Below are positions 1 through 5,028 of a DNA stretch of 5,028 nucleotides, in pieces. Under the pieces are notes generated by a model. The model ran no database searches, had not been told where the DNA came from, and worked only from the letters and a program-made list of their open reading frames with translations. The stretch lies in the NCBI GenBank assembly GCA_937871645.1, contig CALMPZ010000352.1:1-5028 (forward strand), read 5' to 3'. Source of the stretch: an uncultured Polymorphobacter sp. GTDB lineage: Bacteria; Pseudomonadota; Alphaproteobacteria; Sphingomonadales; Sphingomonadaceae. Position numbers and translations under genes: made by a program. Every line of letters starts with the position of its first letter. Position 1 is the first letter of the stretch.

Positions 1-1360
1 GCCCCGCGCCGCCGAACGGCATCAGTGCGAAATCGCGCGGGTCATAGCCCTGTGCGATCGACACCAGCCGCAGCGCACCGAACATGTTTTCGTTGACGAT
101 GGCGATGATGCCTGCTGCCGCATCCTCGATGCCCAGCCCGAGCGCGTCGGCGACCTTCTTGACCGCCGCGCGCGCGGCAGCGCGGTCAAGTTTGAACGAC
201 CCGCCGAGCAGGTTCTCAGGTAGATAGCCCAGCACGACATTGGCGTCGGTGACGGTCGGCTCGGTGCCGCCCTTGCCGTACGCCGCCGGCCCCGGCACTG
301 CGCCCGCCGACTGCGGCCCGACGCGCAGCGCGCCGGTCAATTCGGGGACATAGGCGATCGAGCCGCCGCCAGCGCCGACGGTCTTCACGTCGAGCGACGA
401 GGCACGCACCGTCAGATGGCCGACCGAAGTCTCACGGCGCAAGCGCGGCGTGTAGTTTTCGATGAGCGCCACGTCGGTCGAGGTGCCGCCCATGTCGAGC
501 GTCAGCACATTGGGGAAACCGGCGGATTTCGCCACCCACACCGCACCCGCGACACCGCCGGCAGGGCCCGACATCAGCAGGTTGACCGGCGCCGCGCGGC
601 TCTTTTCGGCCGACATCAGCCCGCCGTCGGAACGCAGCAGGTTGAGCTTGGCGGGGGTGCCCCAGGCGGTCAGTTCGCGTTCGAGGTTGGCGACATAGCG
701 CGACACCGTCGGGCGCACCGCGCTGTTTGCCACCGTCGTCAGCCCGCGTTCGTATTCCTGCATTTCGGGCAGGATGTCGGCAGAAATGCTGACCGGCAGG
801 TCGGGGAACATTTCGGCGCAGATTTCGGCGACGCGGCGTTCGTGGACATCGCTGACGTATGAATTGATCAGGCAAACGGTAATCGCCTCGACCTTTTCAT
901 GGCGCAGCGTTTCCAGCCGGCGGCGCAACTCGGCTTCGTCGAGCGCGCGGACGATTTCACCGTCGGCGCCGATGCGTTCGGGGGCTTCGATGGTGGCTTC
1001 CAGTGGCGCCATCGGCTCGGGCTTGGGCCAGACGATCCATGCCGCCAGCCCGCCGGGCACCAGGCTGCGCGCGATCTGCAGCATGTGGCGATAGCCTTCG
1101 GTGACCACCAGCCCGACGCGCGCGAACTTGCCTTCGAGCACGGCGTTGGTGGCGACGGTGGTGCCGTGCAGGAACAGCTCGATCGACCCGGGCGCGATGC
1201 CGGCGCTTTCGGTCAGCTTGCGCGCGCCCGCGACCACGGCTTCGGACGGGTCGTGCGGGGTCGACGGCACCTTGTCGCGGAACGTGCGGCCGGTCGCCTC
1301 GTCAATCACCAGCAAATCGGTGAACGTCCCGCCGACATCGACACCCAAACGATAACTCAT
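1..1360 (-). CDS. HyuA-type hydantoinase/5-oxoprolinase subunit A, N-terminal 453 codons (cut by left edge)
   Basis: Read on the minus strand from ATG at 1358-1360, the frame stays open to base 1, giving 453 codons. Family members are usually around 690 residues, so roughly two thirds is visible. The family performs ATP-dependent ring opening of cyclic amides (N-methylhydantoin, hydantoins, 5-oxoproline, caprolactam), normally with a HyuB partner in the cytoplasm. Seen motifs: N-terminal phosphate-binding GVDVGGTFTD (residues 6-15), HGTTVATNAVLEG (about 65-77), LRSDGGLMS (about 240), LMSGPAGGVAGA (about 262-273), a second phosphate loop LDMGGTSTD (about 286-294), VGAGGGS (about 330) and GPAAYGKGG (about 355). 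The visible end, MPFGGAG, matches the family's conserved FGGAG. The start is supported by AAAGGGG at 1371-1377, 10 bases upstream. The gene lies 25 bases after the lyase stop, so co-transcription is likely. Family assignment is sure; the substrate cannot be told from sequence. A HyuB gene is expected to the left but is not visible. Confidence 0.95.
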   Translation of the reverse strand, partial: MSYRLGVDVGGTFTDLLVIDEATGRTFRDKVPSTPHDPSEAVVAGARKLTESAGIAPGSIELFLHGTTVATNAVLEGKFARVGLVVTEGYRHMLQIARSLVPGGLAAWIVWPKPEPMAPLEATIEAPERIGADGEIVRALDEAELRRRLETLRHEKVEAITVCLINSYVSDVHERRVAEICAEMFPDLPVSISADILPEMQEYERGLTTVANSAVRPTVSRYVANLERELTAWGTPAKLNLLRSDGGLMSAEKSRAAPVNLLMSGPAGGVAGAVWVAKSAGFPNVLTLDMGGTSTDVALIENYTPRLRRETSVGHLTVRASSLDVKTVGAGGGSIAYVPELTGALRVGPQSAGAVPGPAAYGKGGTEPTVTDANVVLGYLPENLLGGSFKLDRAAARAAVKKVADALGLGIEDAAAGIIAIVNENMFGALRLVSIAQGYDPRDFALMPFGGAG

Positions 1361-1370
1361 GCCGTTTTGA

Positions 1371-1377
1371 CCCCTTT
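1371..1377 (-). promoter_or_regulatory. Ribosome binding site of the hyuA-type gene
   Basis: On the minus strand AAAGGGG lies 10 bases before ATG at 1358-1360, in the 25-base gap after the lyase stop. It supports that start codon. No promoter is apparent in the gap, so the gene is probably read from the lyase transcript. Confidence 0.5.
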
Positions 1378-1385
1378 GTTGTGCA

Positions 1386-2309
1386 CTATGCAGCGGCTTT
1401 GAAGCCGCCGGCTTTGCCGACCATTGATGGCAATGGCCGGCCCATGATGTCGGCAAACCAGTGATTGACCGCGATCAGCTTTTCGAGATCGAGGCCGCTG
1501 GCGACGTTGCTGCGATCGAGCATGAACACCAGGTCCTCGGTGGCGATATTGCCCGTCGCCTTGGGCGCGAACGGGCAGCCGCCGAGCCCGCCAAGGCTCG
1601 AATCGAGCACTTCGACGCCGGCCTGATACGCGGCCCAGGCGTTGGCGATGCCGGTGTTGCGGGTGTTGTGGAAGTGCGCGCGCAGCCGGATTTCGGGCGG
1701 CAGCACAGCGCGGACGCGGCCGAACAGGTCGCTGACCTGTGCCGGCACGCCGACGCCGATGGTATCCGCCAGCGCGATTTCGGCGGGGCCGGAATCGGCG
1801 AGTTGCTTGGCAATATCGACCACCGTCTGCGCCGGCACATGGCCTTCGAACGGGCAGCCGAACGCTGCCGAAATCGTCACTTGCGCGACCAGTCCCTCGG
1901 CCTTGGCGAGGCGCAGCATTTCGGCGTTTTCGCGCAGGCCTTCGACCATCGTCTGGCCCTGGTTCTTCTGCCCGAAAGTGTCGGAGGCGACCATCACGCA
2001 GCCGGCTTCGTCAACGCCGCGCTTGCCGCCGTCACGTGAGGCAATCGCGCGCAGCACGCCGCGCTTGTTGAGGCACAGGCCGATGTACGAAACGCCGGGC
2101 AAATCGGGCATGCCGGCGATGACGGCTTCGGCGTCGGCCATCTGCGGGACGCGGCCGGGGTGGACAAAGCTGGCGATTTCGAGTCGTTTGGCACCGGCGT
2201 CGATGAGTCGGCCCAGCAGCGCCAACTTGTCCGAAGTGGATACAATATCTGGCTCGTTTTGCAGGCCGTCACGCGCGCCTACTTCGACGATCTGAATTGA
2301 GGTGGACAT
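1386..2309 (-). CDS. HMG-CoA-lyase-like DRE-TIM metallolyase
   Basis: A protein of 307 residues, the usual size for bacterial HMG-CoA lyases, which split 3-hydroxy-3-methylglutaryl-CoA to acetyl-CoA and acetoacetate. Seen: N-terminal catalytic/metal motif RDGLQNEP (R13, D14), GCPFEG (151-156), ADTIGVG (181-187), metal-binding HFH (H212, H214), and the signature GLGGCPFA with catalytic C245, followed by N254 in GNIATEDL. The spacings H212-C245 (33) and C245-N254 (9) equal those of human HMGCL (H233, C266, N275). Differences: HFHNTRNTG replaces the canonical HCHDTYGQA, and FVHPGRVPQM replaces FVSPKWVPQM. This suggests a paralogue with another acyl-CoA substrate rather than the leucine-pathway enzyme (inference). 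The frame stays open upstream to 2621, but ATG at 2307-2309 is chosen because the family homology begins there and GGAG (2318-2321) precedes it by 8 bases. The longer form would run antisense into the CoA-transferase. It is divergent from that gene and 25 bases ahead of the hyuA-type gene. Confidence 0.93.
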   Translation of the reverse strand: MSTSIQIVEVGARDGLQNEPDIVSTSDKLALLGRLIDAGAKRLEIASFVHPGRVPQMADAEAVIAGMPDLPGVSYIGLCLNKRGVLRAIASRDGGKRGVDEAGCVMVASDTFGQKNQGQTMVEGLRENAEMLRLAKAEGLVAQVTISAAFGCPFEGHVPAQTVVDIAKQLADSGPAEIALADTIGVGVPAQVSDLFGRVRAVLPPEIRLRAHFHNTRNTGIANAWAAYQAGVEVLDSSLGGLGGCPFAPKATGNIATEDLVFMLDRSNVASGLDLEKLIAVNHWFADIMGRPLPSMVGKAGGFKAAA

Positions 2310-2317
2310 TTCAACGT

Positions 2318-2321
2318 CTCC
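2318..2321 (-). promoter_or_regulatory. Ribosome binding site fixing the lyase start
   Basis: GGAG on the minus strand sits 8 bases before ATG at 2307-2309. It decides the start in favour of the 307-residue lyase over in-frame ATG codons farther upstream, which would add up to 104 residues unlike the family. Confidence 0.6.
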
Positions 2322-2330
2322 GGATGCTGA

Positions 2331-2361
2331 ATTGTATACAAAAGCCGGCATGGGCTGTATA
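2331..2361 (-). promoter_or_regulatory. Possible promoter of the lyase-hyuA operon
   Basis: On the minus strand TACAAT (2331-2336) matches the -10 consensus at 5 of 6 bases, and TATACA (2356-2361) matches the -35 at 4 of 6, with a 19-base spacer, slightly long. Transcription would begin near 2324, leaving a short leader of about 14 bases that holds the GGAG. The -10 overlaps the TTGTATACAA palindrome, so a protein bound there would block it. This is pattern matching only. Confidence 0.3.
2332..2341. promoter_or_regulatory. Palindromic operator candidate TTGTATACAA in the divergent promoter region
   Basis: TTGTATACAA is a perfect 10-base palindrome in the 76-base gap between two divergent start codons, in a locally AT-rich patch of otherwise GC-rich DNA. 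It fits the TNGT-(N)-ACNA pattern known for FadR-subfamily GntR repressors (established knowledge of that family). The TGTATA within it recurs at 2356-2361, 23 bases away in direct orientation, as a possible half site. No regulator gene lies in the window. Control of both operons by a GntR-type repressor is inference. Confidence 0.45.
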
Positions 2362-2363
2362 GG
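2332..2363 (+). promoter_or_regulatory. Possible promoter of the CoA-transferase operon
   Basis: TTGTAT (2332-2337) resembles a -35 at 4 of 6 bases. TATAGG (2358-2363) resembles a -10 at 4 of 6, with a 20-base spacer; shifting to TGTATA gives 18 but a poorer -10. The match is weak. It is listed because the gap must contain a rightward promoter and this is the best candidate. Its -35 coincides with the palindrome. Confidence 0.22.
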
Positions 2364-2376
2364 GTCGAAATCGGTT

Positions 2377-2384
2377 GGAGAGAG
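2377..2384 (+). promoter_or_regulatory. Ribosome binding site fixing the CoA-transferase start
   Basis: GGAGAGAG ends one base before ATG at 2386-2388; the GGAG core is 5 bases from the start. It favours this ATG over the in-frame ATG at 2302, which lies inside the oppositely oriented lyase start and would add 28 residues unlike the family. Confidence 0.6.
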
Positions 2385-2385
2385 T

Positions 2386-3582
2386 ATGACACAAGGCGCA
2401 CTGGCCGGTCTGCGGCTGATTGAAATGGGGCAGTTGATTGCCGGGCCGTTCTGCGGCCAGCTGATGGCTGACCACGGCGCCGAAGTCATCAAGATCGAGC
2501 CGCCGGCGGTGAACGGCAAGGGCGGCGGCGACCCGATGCGCGCCTGGGGCCGCGGCAAGCCGGTGTGGTTTCCGGTTCTAGCGCGCGGCAAGAAATGCAT
2601 CACGCTCAACCTGCGCGACAAGCGTGGTCAGGACATCGTCCGCAAGCTCGCATTGAAATCCGACTTCCTGCTCGAAAACTTCCGCCCCGGCACGCTCGAA
2701 AAATGGAACCTCGGGTTCGATCAGTTGCATGCCTTGAACCGCGCGCTGATCATGATCCGCGTTTCGGGCTACGGCCAGACCGGCCCGTACAGCGCCCGCG
2801 CCGGCTATGGCTCGATCGGCGAGGCGATGGGCGGCATGCGCAACTTGGCCGGTGACCCGTCGAACCCGCCGAGCCGCGTGGGCCTCAGCATCGGTGACAG
2901 CCTCGCCGCGACCTTCGCCTGCCTCGGCGCGCTGATGGCATTGAACCACCGTCACCACACCGGCGAAGGCCAGGTCGTGGACAGCGCCATCTACGAAGCC
3001 GTGCTGGCGATGATGGAATCGACCGTCCCCGAATACACCGAAGCCGGCATCATCCGCGAACGCACCGGATCGGTATTGCCAAAGATCGCGCCGTCGAACG
3101 TCTATCCGTGCGCCGACGGCGAAATCCTCATCGGCGCCAACCAGGACTCGGTGTGGAGCCGCATGGCCGAGGTCATGGGCAAGCCCGAGCTCGGCAGCGA
3201 CCCGCGCTACAACAGCCATGTCGCGCGCGGCGAGCACCAGGCCGAACTCGATGCGCTGATCGGCAAATGGACGATCAATTTCGCCGCGAACGACCTGCTG
3301 GCGCTGCTCGAAGCCGGCGGCGTCCCCGCGGGCAAGATCTTCAAGGCGCCCGACATGATGGCCGACCCGCACTTCGCTGCACGCCACGCGCTGCAGAAAG
3401 TCGCGCACCCCGAATTCGCCAATCTGTGGATGCAGAGCGTCTTCCCCAAGCTGTCGCAAACCCCCGGCGAAATCAGCTGGCCCGGTCCCGATCTCGGCGC
3501 ACACAACGAGGAAATCTTCGGCGCACTGCTCGGGATGGACAGCGCCCAGCGCGCCGAGCTGACCGCAGCCGGCGTCATCTGA
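2386..3582 (+). CDS. CaiB/BaiF (family III) CoA-transferase
   Basis: A protein of 398 residues, typical of family III CoA-transferases (formyl-CoA, carnitine, succinyl-CoA:acid transferases). These move CoA between acids through an aspartyl-CoA thioester in the cytoplasm. Seen: N-terminal GLRLIEMGQLIAGPFC followed by LMADHGAEVIKIEPP (27-40), which is the nucleotide-fold start of the family; LNLRDKRG (74-81); DFLLENFRPGTLEKWNLG (93-110); VSGYGQTGPYS (126-136); the catalytic Asp at D171 in GLSIGD, equivalent to D169 of formyl-CoA transferase; and TGEGQVVDSAIYEA in mid protein. The acceptor acid cannot be read from the sequence. Divergent to the lyase gene and 10 bases before the amidohydrolase gene, it probably activates the acid that the lyase then cleaves (inference). 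An acyl-CoA epimerase of the same fold (Amacr type) is a less likely alternative. Confidence 0.93.
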   Translation: MTQGALAGLRLIEMGQLIAGPFCGQLMADHGAEVIKIEPPAVNGKGGGDPMRAWGRGKPVWFPVLARGKKCITLNLRDKRGQDIVRKLALKSDFLLENFRPGTLEKWNLGFDQLHALNRALIMIRVSGYGQTGPYSARAGYGSIGEAMGGMRNLAGDPSNPPSRVGLSIGDSLAATFACLGALMALNHRHHTGEGQVVDSAIYEAVLAMMESTVPEYTEAGIIRERTGSVLPKIAPSNVYPCADGEILIGANQDSVWSRMAEVMGKPELGSDPRYNSHVARGEHQAELDALIGKWTINFAANDLLALLEAGGVPAGKIFKAPDMMADPHFAARHALQKVAHPEFANLWMQSVFPKLSQTPGEISWPGPDLGAHNEEIFGALLGMDSAQRAELTAAGVI

Positions 3583-3592
3583 GCCGCGCGCG

Positions 3593-4234
3593 GTGAGCGA
3601 CCAGCGCACAACCGACGCCGATTATGCCGCTGCCGGTTTCGGCGGCGCGCTCGGCTTCGGCCAGCACCCGGCGCTGCTCATCGTCGATTTCGGCATGGCC
3701 TATCTGACACCCGGCGCGCCGCTCTACGCCGGTGTCGAGGCCGAATTCGAGACCACCCTCGCCCTGCGCGCCGCTGCCGACGCAGCCGGCGTGCCGGTCA
3801 TCTTCAGCCGCGTCGAATACAGCCCCGGCGGCGCCGAGGGCGGGTTGTTCTACCGCAAAATCCCGCACATCCTCGGCAGCTTCGATACCGGCAACCCGCT
3901 CGCCGAATTCGACCCGCGCCTGAGCCCTCGCGCGACCGACACCGTCATCACCAAACACTATCCCAGCGCCTTCTTCGGCACCGACCTCGCCGACCGCCTC
4001 CACCAACGCGGCATCGACACGCTGGCCATCGCCGGCGTCACCACCTCGGGCTGCGTCCGCGCCACCGCGCTCGATGCGCTATGCCACGGCTTCATCCCGC
4101 TCATCGTCCGCGACGCCTGCGGCGACCGCGACCCCGCCGTCCAAGCCGCGAATCTGTTCGACCTGCAGGCAAAATACGCCGATGTCGTCGAGAGCAGCGA
4201 CGTGATGCGGTATTTTGCAACGTTGAAGGGCTAA
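3593..4234 (+). CDS. Isochorismatase-superfamily cysteine hydrolase, N-carbamoylsarcosine/maleamate amidohydrolase-like
   Basis: A protein of 213 residues starting at GTG (3593-3595), 10 bases after the CoA-transferase stop. The gap is only G and C and has no Shine-Dalgarno, so translational coupling is likely. The start is accepted because the N-terminal YAAAGFGGALGFGQHPALL (11-29) already matches this subfamily and the next in-frame Met is at residue 35, inside the fold. The catalytic triad is visible: D32 in LLIVDF, K121 in ITKHYPSAFFGT, and nucleophile C154 in VTTSGCVRAT. The K-C spacing of 33 equals that of N-carbamoylsarcosine amidohydrolase (K144, C177). GGLFYRKIP (83-91), GDRD (177-180) and NLFDLQAKYADVV (187-199) are further subfamily marks. 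Members release ammonia from a carbamoyl or amide group (N-carbamoylsarcosine, maleamate). With a HyuA-type ring opener close by, it probably hydrolyses the ring-opened product (inference). The exact substrate is not determined. Confidence 0.93.
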   Translation: MSDQRTTDADYAAAGFGGALGFGQHPALLIVDFGMAYLTPGAPLYAGVEAEFETTLALRAAADAAGVPVIFSRVEYSPGGAEGGLFYRKIPHILGSFDTGNPLAEFDPRLSPRATDTVITKHYPSAFFGTDLADRLHQRGIDTLAIAGVTTSGCVRATALDALCHGFIPLIVRDACGDRDPAVQAANLFDLQAKYADVVESSDVMRYFATLKG

Positions 4235-4235
4235 A

Positions 4236-4262
4236 GGCCTCCGGCGGGCAGGCCATTTCTTG
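4236..4262 (+). terminator. Weak terminator-like hairpin after the amidohydrolase gene
   Basis: Two bases after the TAA stop, GGCCT (4236-4240) and AGGCC (4250-4254) form a 5-bp GC-rich stem around a 9-base loop. It is followed by ATTTCTTG, a modest T-rich tail. A second small inverted repeat, TTCTTG/CAAGAA (4257-4262/4265-4270), comes directly after. The tail is short for an intrinsic terminator, so this is tentative. Confidence 0.4.
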
Positions 4263-4294
4263 TGCAAGAATGGGGGGTCTGCACCCATATGACG

Positions 4295-4330
4295 AAAGAA
4301 AATAAAAGGGTGCAGGGGTCACCCCTGCCC
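4295..4330 (-). terminator. Intrinsic terminator of the glycosyltransferase gene
   Basis: Read on the minus strand, GCAGGGGT and ACCCCTGC form a stem of up to 8 bp (4312-4328; a 6-bp stem with 5-base loop in practice). ACCC and then TTTTATTTTCTTT (4295-4307) follow, a convincing T tract in GC-rich DNA. It lies 14 bases past the glycosyltransferase stop. Confidence 0.7.
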
Positions 4331-4341
4331 GCCGCAGGCCC

Positions 4342-5028
4342 TTAAGCCGGCCAGCGCACCGCCGCCGGCGCCGGCCACTCGACCGGCGGGATGACATATT
4401 GCAGCGCCTTGATCAGGTATTTCGACCAGATCACCGGCGGCGCGCTGGCGATGCCGTGGCGGCGCAGCGAGGCGAGCGCTTCGCTGTTGATGGTACGGCG
4501 GCTGGCGAGCCCGCTGTTCGACACGCCGCCGTCGCGCAGCGTCACCAGCGTCGGCGTGATTGGCGCGGCGCGCAGTCCGGCGTCGTGGTAAAAGCGCAGC
4601 ATCCATTCGAAGTCGGCGCCGATGGCGAGCGCCGGGTCGAAGCCGCCGAGGCGGTCGAAGACGCTGCGCCGCGCGTAAAAGCCCGGGTGCGGCGGCATGT
4701 GCGCGAAGCGCAGCATCCATGGTGCGAAGGTCGGTGCATAGGCGCGGCGGATGCGGTCGGGCTGGGTGGCATCGACGATGGCGACGGCGCCCGACACCGC
4801 GGCAGCGTCGGGGTTGGTGGCAGCGGCGGCGGCGATGAGCGCGACGGCATCGCTGCGGCAGAAATAGTCGTCGGCGTTGAGGAAGCCGATAATGTCGCCG
4901 GTGGCTGCCGCGATGCCCTTGTTCATCGCGTCGTACAGGCCTTCATCGGGCGCGCTGTGGAAGATGGTGCCGCGGCGGCCGTGCGCCGCGACCAGCAGCG
5001 CCTCGTCGAGCGCGCCGGTCTGGTGACG
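4342..5028 (-). CDS. Family 2 glycosyltransferase, C-terminal part (start beyond right edge)
   Basis: The minus-strand frame is open from base 5028 to the TAA at 4342-4344, giving 228 visible codons. The internal ATG at 4924-4926 is not the start: the 34 residues before it already match GT2 enzymes, including the conserved SAPDEGLYDAMNKG (visible residues 25-38; E/D-x-G-x-Y-D-A-M-N-K-G). Seen further: the metal/sugar-nucleotide motif LNADDYF (50-56), HPGFYARRSVFDRLGGFD (114-131), the acceptor-side ADFEWMLRFY (138-147) and GGVSN (167-171). GT2 proteins of this kind transfer a sugar from a nucleotide donor in O-antigen, capsule or exopolysaccharide assembly at the cytoplasmic membrane face. No membrane segment is visible in this part. 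It converges on the catabolic operon and has no obvious link to it. Missing at the right are the N-terminus and the first nucleotide-binding strand. Donor and acceptor sugars cannot be told. Confidence 0.92.
   Translation of the reverse strand, partial: RHQTGALDEALLVAAHGRRGTIFHSAPDEGLYDAMNKGIAAATGDIIGFLNADDYFCRSDAVALIAAAAATNPDAAAVSGAVAIVDATQPDRIRRAYAPTFAPWMLRFAHMPPHPGFYARRSVFDRLGGFDPALAIGADFEWMLRFYHDAGLRAAPITPTLVTLRDGGVSNSGLASRRTINSEALASLRRHGIASAPPVIWSKYLIKALQYVIPPVEWPAPAAVRWPA

Larger units (their letters stand above)
4236..4340. repeat. Nested inverted repeats filling the convergent intergenic gap
   Basis: The two convergent genes are followed by near-identical outer arms. Bases 4236-4252 match the reverse complement of 4324-4340 at 16 of 17 positions (GGCCTCCGGCGGGCAGG against GGCCTGCGGCGGGCAGG). 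Inside lie TTCTTG/CAAGAA (4257-4262/4265-4270), CTGCACCC/GGGTGCAG (4279-4286/4308-4315), and GCAGGGGT/ACCCCTGC (4312-4319/4321-4328). The last overlaps both the third pair and the outer right arm, so two alternative folds exclude each other. The middle (4287-4307) is A-rich. It could be a bidirectional terminator or a REP-like intergenic repeat; copy number elsewhere is unknown. Confidence 0.6.

Noticed and set aside
416..1402. Plus-strand and other minus-strand open frames over the HyuA region
   Set aside because: They overlap a continuous HyuA reading frame with unmistakable motifs; their products are Arg/Ala/Gly-rich noise.
1461..2295. Long plus-strand open frames opposite the lyase (192 and 217 codons)
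   Set aside because: Shadows of the lyase gene, with no domain and no ribosome site.
2302..2385. 28-residue N-terminal extension of the CoA-transferase from ATG at 2302
   Set aside because: It would overlap the lyase start and the promoter region, has no ribosome site, and adds residues unlike the family. GGAGAGAG sits right before ATG 2386.
2310..2621. Upstream extension of the lyase frame giving a 411-residue protein
   Set aside because: The extra 104 residues are low-complexity translation of the antisense of the CoA-transferase start. Family homology and the GGAG site both support ATG at 2307-2309.
2578..3609. 343-codon open frame antisense to the CoA-transferase
   Set aside because: It is a shadow frame caused by high GC third positions. 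Its translation is rich in Ala, Gly, Val and Arg with no recognisable domain, while the plus strand encodes a clear family III CoA-transferase.
3575..4006. 143-codon minus-strand open frame opposite the amidohydrolase
   Set aside because: The plus frame carries the full catalytic triad and family blocks; the minus frame is a GC-driven shadow.
4257..4270. TTCTTGTGCAAGAA considered as a regulator operator
   Set aside because: It lies between convergent gene ends, not near any start, so a role as an RNA hairpin or part of the repeat is more plausible.
1..5028. CRISPR array, tRNA, rRNA, transposase or insertion-sequence ends
   Set aside because: No regularly spaced repeats, no recognisable tRNA or rRNA stretch and no transposase frame were seen on either strand.

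Overview
The window is GC-rich (well above 60% by eye) and densely coded, with five protein genes and no gene-free stretch longer than about 110 bases. Codon use leans strongly to C or G in third position. The composition and protein style suggest an alphaproteobacterium, plausibly of the Sphingomonadales. That placement is an impression, as no rRNA or marker gene is present.

Layout: a divergent promoter region of 76 bases (2310-2385) separates two short operons. To the left on the minus strand run an HMG-CoA-lyase-like DRE-TIM metallolyase (2309-1386) and, 25 bases further on, the first 453 codons of a HyuA-type hydantoinase/5-oxoprolinase subunit (1360 to beyond base 1). To the right on the plus strand run a CaiB/BaiF (family III) CoA-transferase (2386-3582) and, 10 bases later, a cysteine hydrolase of the isochorismatase superfamily resembling N-carbamoylsarcosine and maleamate amidohydrolases (3593-4234). 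A family 2 glycosyltransferase (5028-4342, cut by the right edge) converges on this operon. It looks like the start of an unrelated glycan-biosynthesis region.

Working together (inference): the four central enzymes fit one catabolic route. HyuA, with a HyuB partner expected to the left, would open a cyclic imide, hydantoin or lactam using ATP. The cysteine hydrolase would remove ammonia, or a carbamoyl group, from the opened product. The CoA-transferase would activate the resulting acid, and the lyase would split the acyl-CoA to acetyl-CoA (or similar) plus a keto acid. I do not recognise this combination as a named pathway, and the substrate is unknown. The lyase keeps the catalytic residues of HMG-CoA lyase but differs in motifs around the active site, so a substrate other than HMG-CoA is plausible.

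Regulation: the divergent promoter region carries a perfect 10-base palindrome, TTGTATACAA. It fits the operator pattern of FadR-type GntR repressors and is placed to control both operons. The convergent gap at 4235-4341 holds several nested inverted repeats that could form two mutually exclusive folds and includes likely terminators for both strands.
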